A program made the position numbers and the translations under genes. From positions 1 through 64,000 of the forward strand of contig WSUB01000116.1 in NCBI GenBank assembly GCA_019633425.1: a stretch of 64,000 bases of DNA, written 5' to 3'. Each line of letters starts with the position of its first letter. Positions within the stretch are counted from its first letter, which is position 1. Positions 23,287-32,654 of the stretch are shown piece after piece. The notes under the pieces are model-generated. The model was not told where the DNA came from and did not search any database. It was given only the letters and a program-made list of their open reading frames with translations. The stretch comes from Tulasnella sp. 424. Its lineage: Eukaryota > Basidiomycota > Agaricomycetes > Cantharellales > Tulasnellaceae.

Positions 23287-25354
23287 TCATGTCTCTTTCT
23301 GTTCCACATCCATCGCTTCTCCCCACTCCGGTCCCTCCGAAGGCACTCCATCCTCAGCTCCCGCCTCAGATTCAAGTCCAAGATGCGCTGGAACGGCCTT
23401 CACCTCTCCAGGCACAAGCGGTACGTGCTTGTCGTCCGTTTCCTCAGATCCCGTGGTCTCCACAACCCCAGCCTCCTCGCTGGGTTCCACGGCTGGGACC
23501 GGTTCCTCCGTCTTGGCGGGGGTGGGATCCTCCAACGTCGATTGGGAAAGTGCCGTGCCCAAAGCCTCGACGGCGTCTGCCTCACCTTCAGCAGGCTCAG
23601 CGGGCTGTGAGGGAAGAGTTGAATCTTCTACCTCAGGAGTTGGAGCAGGTTCTTCGGCGCCAGTGTCCTTTTCAAGGGCCACAACCTCCTCCAGGTCCTC
23701 CACAAGCATCTCCGCATCCACGTCTTCCGGATGTTCCTGCTCATGGCCTCGAGGTTCAGGATGGTCTTCCATTTCCACCTCAACAAAGTCATCCCCTTGG
23801 GACGCCTCATCGTGCAGCCTCTCCCCTTCGTCTTCCGCAGTCACCTGAGCGTTCTCCGCGTTGACAGCTGACATTGCGTCTCCAGCAGCAGCGGCAAACT
23901 CGGCCAGATCGAAATCCTTCATATACATGGTATCCGTACGAGATCGGTTGAGAAGCGCTCGGCGGTCTGCGTCCGACATCCCATGCCCGCCCCCGCTTTT
24001 GATTGTTGCATTGGCATAACCACCGCCACCAAAATGTGAGCTCTCTCGAACAGGAGGCGTGCCTTCCCGATTGAGCTGCGCCAGGAGCTCTGCGGCCGCC
24101 GCTGACCGCTGCATTGGGAGCGAGAGACCGGCAAGACCGGGGTGAGCTTGGGCCTCGGGTGCTTTTGGAGGAGACGAAATCTGAGATGAAGAATGTGATG
24201 CGCCAGTTTCCATAGAGGGCATCTGGAATTGTGGCGCAGATGGCGGTTGCAAAATCGTCGGTGGCGGCGGTTGGGCAGGGGAAGCATTCGTCTCTGATGC
24301 AGCAACACCAGGTAAAACTAGGAACTCGGTTGGTACAAGGTCGAAGCGCTTGGCCAACATGAGGAAGCGAGCGTAGAGGGACGATTCGGCCTGCATGTAT
24401 TCATCAGTTAATGTGCGCCGAACAATGGAGCAAAAAGATGCCAACCTCGGCTTGCTCAAAGACCTCTCGATGATGATAGTACGCATGAGCGAAGATTCGT
24501 GACAGCCGCCTAGCCAGAGACGGAAATTGGCGTTTTGAAGCGAGAGGAATTTGAAGTCTAACTCGCAGACTGTAAATCAGGGGAAACGCGACAGCATCAG
24601 ATCGGGGATGGCGCACCGTGACGGGAACGCTCTGGGAGAGTTCAATAGCGCTGTTGCACTATCCAGAGTGTGGGTAATGTAGTCAATGGCGCAGCATTGC
24701 TATGTGCAGTCAAGGGATGCGTTTTTATCCAATTAGGTTGTGGTCCTATTAGCCTTCAAGAATACTGGCGCACCTCCATAGTTGCCGACGGCCCAGTGCC
24801 ATGGGCGACGCAAAGGTACAACCACTCGCCGGCTTTCATTTCGGGACATGTTGTACGGTTGCACTCCGCTTGCAAGGACGTGATGAGCGGGTGGGTGAGA
24901 TCTTGAGCAAGACGTCTGGGCATTCACGACAGTCAGAATTGTAATTTTGAATGCATGACCCGAATCATTGAGGCTCAATGCTGAGTTTTGGGCACAAGCT
25001 GTCACTAGAAATACTCACCGCAACTGTTCGTAAATCCAACAAGATTCGTCAACCCCCGATTCTTTCTCCTCAGGTGAGCTACCGCTCCCGCTTGCATCGT
25101 CCTTCCTTGCTTCAGGAATCGAAACAATGGTGTTTACGTCATGAGGGTCGAGCTGAACTAGATGAGTAATGTATTCTTGCAAAGGAAAGGCCGAGTCGAT
25201 ATCTGAAAGCTGGAGATTTGCTGGCCGGGGAGGGATGGCGTCCTGGTGGAGGGAAACTGAATACTTATCGCTGCCGTAGGACTACAGACCACAAGACACG
25301 TACCTGTAAACGTGAGCCCCGCGTTGGCCGTCGTGGAATCGCGACTGCAGTCAT
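23287..25354 (-). CDS. MOB4/phocein-type MOB protein with long acidic C-terminal tail
   Basis: MOB4 (phocein) is a subunit of the STRIPAK phosphatase-kinase complex, which in filamentous fungi controls hyphal fusion and fruiting. Start MTAVAIPRRPTRGSRLQ (ATG 25352-25354). Successive exons give QLSDIDSAFPLQEYITHLVQ (LDPHDVNTIVS follows), YEQLR, LITSLQAECNRTTCPEMKAG (EWLYLCVAHG follows), CAIDYITHTLDSATALLNSP, RRLSRIFAHAYYHHREVFEQ and AESSLYARFLMLAKRFDLVP, then TEFLVLP. The Cys and His positions (C in TTC, HAYYHH) match the MOB zinc site. After the domain about 350 more residues follow: Pro/Ser-rich, then strongly acidic (EVEMEDHPEP, DVDAEMLVEDLEE). Animal MOB4 ends soon after the domain, so the tail is an added region of unknown role. 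Introns are small; the first is 40 bases. Confidence 0.9.
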
Positions 25355-25752
25355 TGCTGTATCTTCTTGGGCAAGGATACTGGTGTGAGGCGATTGTTCG
25401 TTGCGCAGAAACGAATTTCCCGCGGTCCTTGCTTCGTCAGCAGTGCCTGAATCCCATGAAGTTCCTTGAGATCGTCTCAACGAAAGTCTGCACTGCAGAA
25501 CAGTACAGCTTACCAGCCTAATTTATTGAAGCTCGCTGGTTCCCCCTCGTTTTCTATGCTGAAACATATCAAGCAACTCATGGGCATCTTCTCGGTGTCA
25601 CCCATCCTCTTTCCTGCTCTCCCTTCACCTCTTTCTCTTTAAGCCTCAGACTCGGCGATCTTTCGTCGTTTACATCTACTTTTATCACACACTCTACTAC
25701 TATCCTTCAAGACACCTCATTCAACCCAATTTCAACCTAACATTCCATCCTG
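25355..25752. promoter_or_regulatory. Divergent spacer, MOB4-like and amylase pseudogene
   Basis: About 400 bases between two divergently oriented genes. The part close to the amylase is pyrimidine-rich (25600-25740), the usual look of a fungal leader; no TATA box was clear. Confidence 0.4.
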
Positions 25753-26679
25753 ATGATTCGAAGCACCCTCATTGCAGCCTCGCTCGTGGGCTCGTCATGG
25801 GCGGCTCAGTTTGCCGTCCGGCAGCAACGCAGCATCGAAGTACCAGTTTCTTTTGGGCAGGCGTTCCTGTCTATATGAGCGACAATTTACGACAACGCTC
25901 GCAGCCTTTCCGGTATCTTCGACCCCATGCTGATCAAGAGCATCATCACCTGGACGTTCGGGGGAGATGGTACTCCCGTTCTATCCTACGGACCGGAAGC
26001 TGGATACTCTAGTGGAAACAATTCTATGAGTCGCGAAGCGTGAGTTTTCCGAGCGAGTCGTATCACATCAAAACACTGACTTCCACTCTGGAACTCGATA
26101 GTCTCTGGTTCACCTCCTATTCCACCGACGTGATGTACGACAAATTCGTCACAATGCTCAACTAGACTCGTAAAATGGCCCTCGCTGACAAGACCTCCGA
26201 GTTCGCAACAACCCGGGCTGGGGTCGCTTCTTCCACCTCTCACCACATCGCTGTGTCCAAGTATCCCATGTTGACCGTCTTGACCAACAGCGCCAACACT
26301 CAATGGAGCATCACCAACAGTGGATTCAAGAGTGGCGTTACGTTGATTGACGTGCTTAGCGATGCCTGTGATACGGTGCAGGTTGTGAGTGACGGGAGCG
26401 TCACTGTTGCGTTCAAGGCTGGTGCTCAAAAGGTGAGGATCTGGCTTTCATAGACTGTTGTCCTCGACGTTGTCGACTGATCGGTTCTGCACTTGGGTTG
26501 ACAGGCTTACCTCCCAACGACATCGCTCAACTCGGCCGGTCCCTGTGGTACCAAGACTCAAGCTAGCAGTGATAGCAGCAGCAAGCAGGACTCTGGAGCC
26601 TTCCGCTCTCAGACGATTACGTCCTCGGCGATCGTATCGGACCTAGCCTGCGCATTGGCATTCTTCGTCTTGGCTTAAA
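25753..26679 (+). pseudogene. Alpha-amylase (GH13) pseudogene, catalytic barrel mostly deleted
   Basis: Alpha-amylases cleave starch outside the cell. The signal peptide MIRSTLIAASLVGSSWAA (ATG 25753) and the C-terminal part remain. After a short stretch come IYDNARSLSGIFDP (frame shifted by one base near 25885), IITWTFGGDGTPVLSYGPEA, GYSSGNNSMSREALWFTSYS and TDVMYDKFVTMLN, all typical of the end of the GH13 barrel. Next is an in-frame TAG at 26163-26165 where the family has a codon before TRKMALA. The C-terminal beta domain follows, then KAYLPTTSLNSAGPCGTK and a hydrophobic tail (SDLACALAFFVLA) that resembles a GPI-anchor signal. The regions carrying the three catalytic acids are missing: there is no room for them between the signal peptide and the frame-shifted segment, and the expected ENHD motif is absent. 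Introns are 26041-26090 and about 26435-26504. Confidence 0.85.
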
Positions 26680-28092
26680 CACCTCCCCCTCACCATTTGC
26701 CCGTTTCCTTCGTCGTGTCACTTTATTTACGCGTTTGCTTGTCCACTGGCCCTCTCTTTTGGCTCTTATGCGGACTATATATAGATATACGCAGCCTCGC
26801 TGTTAGCTTTCTTATTGGATACGTTTTGCCCCGATTCAGGCCAATGATAATTCGTTAACAATTCGTTCTGTGTTCCACATTACATGGTGCTTCGTGCCCA
26901 TCACCGATCCAACTAGATGGGTCCTAAGTACAATGCCCAAGCTCTACTGGCCGCTAACCGGTCATGCCTCAACAGTTCTGATACCCGATTTGGATCATTA
27001 TTCCAGTCAGACCTTGCAAAGACGATGGATGCGATAGAACGTTCTGTACCAGCATACAAAGGATACGGTCCGGTGCTCGAACGCGGTTCTGGCACCGAGT
27101 CGCGCCTGCCGGGGCGACTGCAGGCCGGGGAATAGAGCTAAGACGATTCCGAGAAAGGGTCGCAACGAGAGTCGCATGCAAAATTTGCTGCGGCTGTCTC
27201 TGTGGTGCGTTTCAGCTAATGGCGGAGGAAATTTTGGCACTACGCTGGCGGAAACGGGGCCACATTTTGCCTCCGTTGTTGACAGATAATGACCTTCTTG
27301 GCTCACCCACTCGACGCGTCACTCACAATCTCCCAAGCAAGTACTGAAGTTCTTTCAAATATTCCGGACACACGACAGTGTGGTACACGCTCAAATAAGC
27401 AAACGAGCGACGGGCTCGGGCATGGTTCGGCGAAGGAGCAAGGACGTTTATGCTGGGAGCGCGTATAGCTAATTTGGGACTGTGTAACTGTCTTGGCTCG
27501 GAGCGGATGGGCTGGACGTTGCCGGGGATACTCTTGGGGAATAGAAAGCCCCAAAAGGTCCTTTGGGAGAGAGAGAGAAATCGATGACGTCTTCTGCGTC
27601 AACCCTTGACCGCCGTTCTCCCCAGACACCCAAGCAGCCTGCTTGAGGTTTACAGAACGCGTGAACAGACGTCTAAGCTGTAAACTGAGGGATCGGCGAC
27701 GTCCCTGGGCTTGCCTCGCAGGATTCGGCGCTTTGCGGAAGTCGGCGGCGAGGTCTAAAAGTTTACTATCTATGATATCAGGTTCGCTCATCTGTTGCGG
27801 GACGGTGCGCCTCGGCGCTAAAGCTTTTCCTTGTCCTTCGCGGGGAGAATCAATTGGGATCGGAGGTCGAATAGTGAACACGTCTGCCCAAGCCCAAAGA
27901 ACAGTCCCATCGTCGCCCAATCCTCCCATGAGACGGAAGAAGTACTGGAATATAAGAATCCGCTCTCTCGAGCTCTTCGTCTCTCTCAACTTTCGACGTT
28001 CTTCACGTACTCGACTAGTCCTCTTGCCATCGCTCTCGCCTCCGGCCACTTGCCTTCCTACCAACCTTCGAGCCTACCTACTCTCAGAAATC
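26680..28092. other. Intergenic; promoter side of duplicated block A
   Basis: Amylase 3' flank up to about 27200, then arm 2 of the inverted duplication. A long (-) strand open frame across 27303-28064 lies within the duplicated promoter and is judged not to be a gene, because the matching strand in arm 1 is interrupted. Confidence 0.5.
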
Positions 28093-29176
28093 ATGTTCTT
28101 TAAGCTCGTCTCCACCATAACTCTCAAGAAGTCCTCCGCGGGCACGAACGAGCCGACGGGTCAGCAACCCAAGCTAGCCGGACCCGCCACGATAGCTCCT
28201 AAGAAGCCCTCCGTCCTCGGACGGGTACTCAAAGCTATTAAGTCGCCTATTTGCAAGCCCCGGGTGAGTTTGACACCACCATTTGAACTTATTTTAAACA
28301 ATGCTGATGCTTTCGACCGGTGAGCAGCAACGGAAATATCCCCCAGTCACCCCACCCCCTCTTGAGGTATGTTTCGATACAATTCGACTATCTTCGCTCG
28401 CCTTCCGCTAACCGACATCTTCTATTGTTCTCGTCTAGTGTTTCTGTACTCCGAGGGAGGGATTCGACCCGTATAATCCCTACCCTACCCTCCGTTTAGC
28501 GGAGTATCCAGTGGCGGCCGCCCCCCTCCCCAACTCGACCCCTACGGCCGCCAACTCGCCCCTCCTTCCTCCGCCACGCTCAGCCATCAGCACACCCACG
28601 ACTGTCGATTCGGGGTATCTTTCTGCCCCCACTCCCGACCGGTCTCCTCGCCCGTCCGACAACCATAGGCGCGACCCGCAGGACGGGGCGCGCCAGCTCG
28701 CAATAGACCGCCTAGTCGAAGCTCTGGAGGTTGATCCCCAGAACACTCAAGCATTGCGACAATCGGAAGCGGACCGCATTTGGGATGCGGAAGAGGCCAG
28801 GGCGCTGGCGAAGGAGGAGGAGGAGGAGAACGCGAAACGACGAGGGCAGCAGTCTGACTTGCAGGTCAAGTCGGACTTTACGTCGAGCAGCCGCGACCGT
28901 CTCATACTGTCTGGGTTCGTGGCTCAAGCGCGTCGGCGACGCGACTCCAGCAACGGGCCCCACCGGGTCTACCGCCGCGCCAACCTTTCTGACACATCCG
29001 GGGACTGCGTCCCTGTCAATGTCAGGGGTGTCAGTGTTGCGACCCGGTCGGGACGAGAGGTGGAACACCATTCCACCCGAGAGAGGGACCCCACTCGTCA
29101 GAGGTTAGTGTTCCCTCCCGTACTAGAATCAACGGGTTTTAACGTGATCGCTAAACCAAATCTACTACTCTTTTGA
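27218..29176 (+). repeat. Inverted duplication A, arm 2
   Basis: Matches 2461-3843 in opposite orientation, starting at ATGGCGGAGGAAATTTTGGC. It carries about 375 extra bases (about 27450-27823) between GAAGGAGCAAGGACG and CTTTTCCTTGTCCTTCGC that are absent from arm 1. Confidence 0.85.
27951..27956 (+). promoter_or_regulatory. TATA-like box of orphan gene copy 2
   Basis: TATAAG followed by the conserved GCTCTCTCGAGCTC and a CT-rich leader, 142 bases before the ATG at 28093. Same position and context as in arm 1. Confidence 0.45.
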
Positions 29177-29375
29177 CAGGCTCCTCGCCGGTCGAGGAGT
29201 ATCGGGATGAAGATGATTGGAATCTCCGGCCACTTGTCAAGGGTCCGTGCCACCTTCCCTTCTAGATTCAACGGGTTTAACGCGAGCGCTAACCTCACCT
29301 TTTTTAACAGGCACCTTTCTTCTCGGGCCTGGCGCCCCCCAGCTACCCTACCCAAGTAGCTTTCCTTTCCTCTAG
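28093..29375 (+). CDS. Orphan protein, copy 2 of an inverted duplicated pair
   Basis: Paralogue of the gene at 2461-3336 (-); no known family. Start MFFKLVSTITLKKSSAGT (ATG 28093). Exon 1 ends at KPR before GTGAGT (28263). A micro-exon of 39 bases (about 28328-28366, QRKYPPVTPPPLE) matches the micro-exon of copy 1. The main exon from about 28440 encodes a Pro/Ser-rich part, then a charged helix (RQLAIDRLVEAL, SEADRIWDAEEARALAKEEE), the shared SDLQVKSD motif and an Arg-rich segment. Further exons follow two introns of closely similar sequence (about 29105-29179 and 29244-29310); the best final frame reads EEYRDEDDWNLRPLVKGTFL and ends at TAG 29373-29375. The junction into that frame could not be made to fit exactly, so the 3' structure is uncertain. 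Confidence 0.65.
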
Positions 29376-30107
29376 ACTTATTTTCCTGTATCATTTCAGG
29401 TTTGGTTTTTGACTTGTAAAAGACTCGGCTCTTTCTTTCTTTCTTTCTCGGCTACCTTGTTGTTTCCTCTAGTGTTGTTGTCTTTTCGTATCCTTCGACT
29501 CCCTCTGTTTCATTTCTATTTTATTTCTAAAGTTTCGGCGCACTTTGGTTTCGAATATTTATCTCGGTTTGGATGCTGCTCTCATTTTAGAATTCGCTCC
29601 GCGACTTTGTGCTTGACATCCACCAGCGTGCCACGTAGAACGTCCAAATATTTCTCCGCCAAGGGAACGGCCATATGTCCCTTCATATTATCAATGATCA
29701 AGTGCGTGTTGATCATCGCGCATATCCTCCTTCGATGATTTCGCGCACTACCTCTCATAGAATTCGACGAGGATTACTTGCCGCGTGACATCGATCATAT
29801 ATATTGAACAGACCGAGGGTGATTTCCAGTCACGTCGTTCTAAACCAACACAGCGAACACACGACGTTCTGGAAGTCGTACGCGAGGTGGACTTAGCACC
29901 AACGTTGCTGAGCTGCAGGGAGCTGGGAACGACAAGAAATTCAGTAAATTAACTCTAGTATCAGATAGACGGAGCATAACTTATCGCTTATCTTATGGTG
30001 CAAGTGACACAAGTCTAAAGGTGGGATTCGTCGACTGTGAGGAGAGGAAACTCGGATTGGAACAAAACAACACTCACAGTCAACATAGGACATCATGTCG
30101 TTATTCT
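29376..30107. other. Intergenic, orphan copy 2 to xylanase relic
   Basis: T-rich with a CTTT tandem stretch (about 29429-29447). No gene seen. The 5' part of the xylanase that should lie here is missing. Confidence 0.45.
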
Positions 30108-30605
30108 CATCCTCTACCAACATCTACTATCCCCAGCACCATTGCTCCCTTCGTGGCTCTTGGGCTAGATTTCGCCTTTACTGGTGAGTCGCTTCTCTCC
30201 ATCTGTGAGGCAACACGCTCGGTGCCGATCACACTTACATCTTTGCAGAACTCGATATTCGGATGCCGACGCCAGCCACATCTTCCAACCTTGCCATTCA
30301 AGCCTCGAGCTACGCAGCCGTAGTTAGAGATTGCACTGGCTCGGCCGGATGGGCTGGAGGGACTAGTAAGGAGTGCTGTCACTCGCTAATGGGAGAGGCT
30401 CACTCATCTATCAATTTCAGCATGGGACGTTTCCGATGACCACTCTTGGATTCTCAGCACATTCACCGGTTCCGGCGCTGCCCCGTTGTTTGATTCGAAT
30501 AAGCAACCGAAGCCGGCGTACACTTCTGTCGCAGTGTCGCCAATGTTCTTGCTTCTGCGACTGTCAACAGCCACTTCACTAGCTGGATTCAACCGCTGTA
30601 ATTAG
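30108..30605 (+). pseudogene. GH10 endo-xylanase remnant, 5' truncated
   Basis: GH10 enzymes cleave xylan outside the cell. Only the last third is present. Read across an intron at about 30183-30247: IPSTIAPFVALGLDFAFT, then ELDIRMPTPATSSNLAIQAS (the Glu of TELDIR is the family's nucleophile), SYAAVVRDCTGSAGWAGGT, and after a second intron (about 30366-30419) TWDVSDDHSWILSTFTGSG and SNKQPKPAYTS. Upstream of 30108 no signal peptide, acid/base Glu or barrel start can be found in any frame, so the gene is cut off. Near the end two frames compete: one stays open to TAG 30603-30605, another reads VANVLASATVNSHFTSWIQP to TAA 30599-30601 and looks more family-like, which suggests a late frameshift. 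The product cannot be an active xylanase. Confidence 0.85.
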
Positions 30606-31012
30606 TATACCCTATCTTCGGGCAATACAAATACTTCTGACACCACCTAATCTCGAAAAGTGGTGGGTAAACGAGCAAAAAAAAGGATAACGAACCAGGG
30701 CCCGATTTGGAGGGTGACGAAGATTACGTAAGAGATAGTTCTGCGTTGATGGCGAAAATCTCTGCACGTCTCCATCGAACAGTCGTGAAATTAGGGTCAA
30801 GACAGCTTGGAGACCTTCGCAGTGCCAGACCTTCCTCTCCTGGAATGGTAGGGCGAACAGGGTCTGGGCTGTGACACGCGGCAACAACGACGGGGACGCG
30901 TTCATCAAAGCCGCGCCACGTCCAGTACTCGTGCTCCGACGACGACCACCTAGGTTTATCCTCCCTCTTTCTCTCAAAGACTTTCTCTCCCTTACTTCAG
31001 TCTCTTCAAACG
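30606..31012. other. Promoter region of the wax-synthase-like gene
   Basis: About 400 bases, CT-rich just before the ATG (30955-31005). No other feature. Confidence 0.4.
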
Positions 31013-32374
31013 ATGGCCCCATCCATCAAGGATGTCTCATGGGGCCTAATTCCAGGTCTCGCAGTTCCAGATGAAGCTCAACCTTCATTTTTCCTCGGCT
31101 ACGGATTGATATTTCTTTCTATATTCACGACCACGTACAACAACCCCCTCCTCAAATATGTCAGATTGGCACTCGCAGTGCCAGCCTTATGGGCCCTGTG
31201 GGACTACGCCTTCAGTGGCAAGTACGGCCCAACCATCAAACAAAACATCGATATGGGGATGGCATTGCTCGCCATCTACGGGGGTTTGAAGATTGGGGAG
31301 GTGTGCGTCTTTCCACTATGGCTGAAGGAGGCGCAAGTCTGGCCCCAGTGGGTCAATTTGGAGGAGAAGCGGAAGGAAGCGACCGGCAAGGAGAACGGGT
31401 CGGTGGCAAACGGAGTGAAGGGAGTTAAGAAAACCGACGGCGGCAAGCAGCACGAAATCATCGCCTTCAATCCCACCCTCTCTGGACGGATGGCATACGC
31501 ATATGACCAGCTCTCTGTTCGAGGTTCCTCATGGTTCCGCGGGAGAGCATGGGACTTTGCACCTAACGCAGTTCTCTCTCAATCACCAACTCCCCTCCCT
31601 CAATTCACATTCATTATCCAATCGTTCCTCAAAGTCATCGAATGCTACATCATCCTTGACGCCATCGAAACTGTCGTATACGCCCACACTTGGAATACCC
31701 TCGAGCCAAGGCCTATAACAGGGGTTGGGATGCCGATCTGGAGGCAGTTTGTGTTGGCGTTCTGCGTGTGCGTGCACACAGGGATGACCATTAGTCTACC
31801 TTACGGCGTCGCTGCCCTCTTGACAAGCTTCGCTGGAGCACCAAGTACAGCATGGCCACCCATGTTCGACTCTCCGTTCGCCGCAAGAAGTCTAGCGGAG
31901 TTTTGGAGCCAAAAGTGGCACGCAATTTTCCGTCGGGTGTTCGATGTCTGGTCATACGCCATCCTGTCCATCATCCCAACCTCCGCTCTACACCTTAAAT
32001 CACGTGGTCGAAAGTTCCTTCGGGCCGTGATTATCTTCCTACTCTCCTATACCCTCCACCTCTTTCTCCTGTGGGCCGTACCTCCGAACCCAGCATACCC
32101 TCCGAAACAGTTCTTCAACCTTCAAGCCGCCAAATTCTTTATTGCCCAGCCTATCGGACTTTCGATAGAGCTTTTGGTAGTATTCCCCCTCACCAATGGG
32201 CTGAGCGAGCCATGGAAGACGACTATCCGGAGGACCTTTGCATGGGGTTGGCTGTTGTTTGGCGGTAGATATTGGTCTGATGCGTGGTATAGTGGAGGCC
32301 AGATGGGGTTCAAAGAGAGGTACATCCTGTACAGCCCTATTAGAGGCCTTTTATGGGGCAACTGGGTAGTCTAG
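31013..32374 (+). CDS. Wax-synthase-like membrane-bound acyltransferase
   Basis: Single exon, 453 residues, start MAPSIKDVSWGLIPG. Several hydrophobic helices (FFLGYGLIFLSIFTTTY, VRLALAVPALWALWDYAF, WRQFVLAFCVCVHTGMTIS, FLRAVIIFLLSYTLHLFLLW, PIGLSIELLVVFPLTNG) make it an integral membrane protein. The motif SLAEFWSQKWHAIFRR matches the wax synthase/MBOAT-like signature, with the His of WxxxW(H) as presumed catalytic residue. Fungal members transfer acyl groups to hydroxyl acceptors, often in terpenoid or lipid pathways. No terpene cyclase or P450 gene is seen nearby, so a role in a biosynthetic cluster is not supported here. The lack of introns stands out among intron-rich neighbours and may reflect retroposition or intron loss. 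Confidence 0.85.
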   Translation: MAPSIKDVSWGLIPGLAVPDEAQPSFFLGYGLIFLSIFTTTYNNPLLKYVRLALAVPALWALWDYAFSGKYGPTIKQNIDMGMALLAIYGGLKIGEVCVFPLWLKEAQVWPQWVNLEEKRKEATGKENGSVANGVKGVKKTDGGKQHEIIAFNPTLSGRMAYAYDQLSVRGSSWFRGRAWDFAPNAVLSQSPTPLPQFTFIIQSFLKVIECYIILDAIETVVYAHTWNTLEPRPITGVGMPIWRQFVLAFCVCVHTGMTISLPYGVAALLTSFAGAPSTAWPPMFDSPFAARSLAEFWSQKWHAIFRRVFDVWSYAILSIIPTSALHLKSRGRKFLRAVIIFLLSYTLHLFLLWAVPPNPAYPPKQFFNLQAAKFFIAQPIGLSIELLVVFPLTNGLSEPWKTTIRRTFAWGWLLFGGRYWSDAWYSGGQMGFKERYILYSPIRGLLWGNWVV

Positions 32375-32654
32375 GTTCTCGGCGCAGAAGACATTGTTAT
32401 ACCCTTTTCTTGACATAGACATACAGTAATCTTAGAGGCGACCCACAATTACCCAGATATCTGTTCCAAGATCGCGAGCGAGGAAAACTGGACACGGGAC
32501 ATACATACATGCGGGGTTCCTGGGGGCTTCTTCGGCCACGCCAGGAGAGGACGGTGATCATGTTGGACCGCCCATGATAACGGACGCCGACTTTATACAC
32601 AATAAACGACTTGCACAAAAAACACACACATGATGGATGTATCATACCGGTTCG

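Noticed and set aside
27303..28064. Long (-) strand open frame (about 250 codons) upstream of the second orphan gene
   Set aside because: It lies antisense in the duplicated promoter block. The matching strand in the other copy is interrupted and lacks half of it, and no domain is visible.
31013..32374. Wax-synthase-like gene as part of a terpenoid cluster
   Set aside because: No cyclase, P450 or other tailoring enzyme is found within the window.
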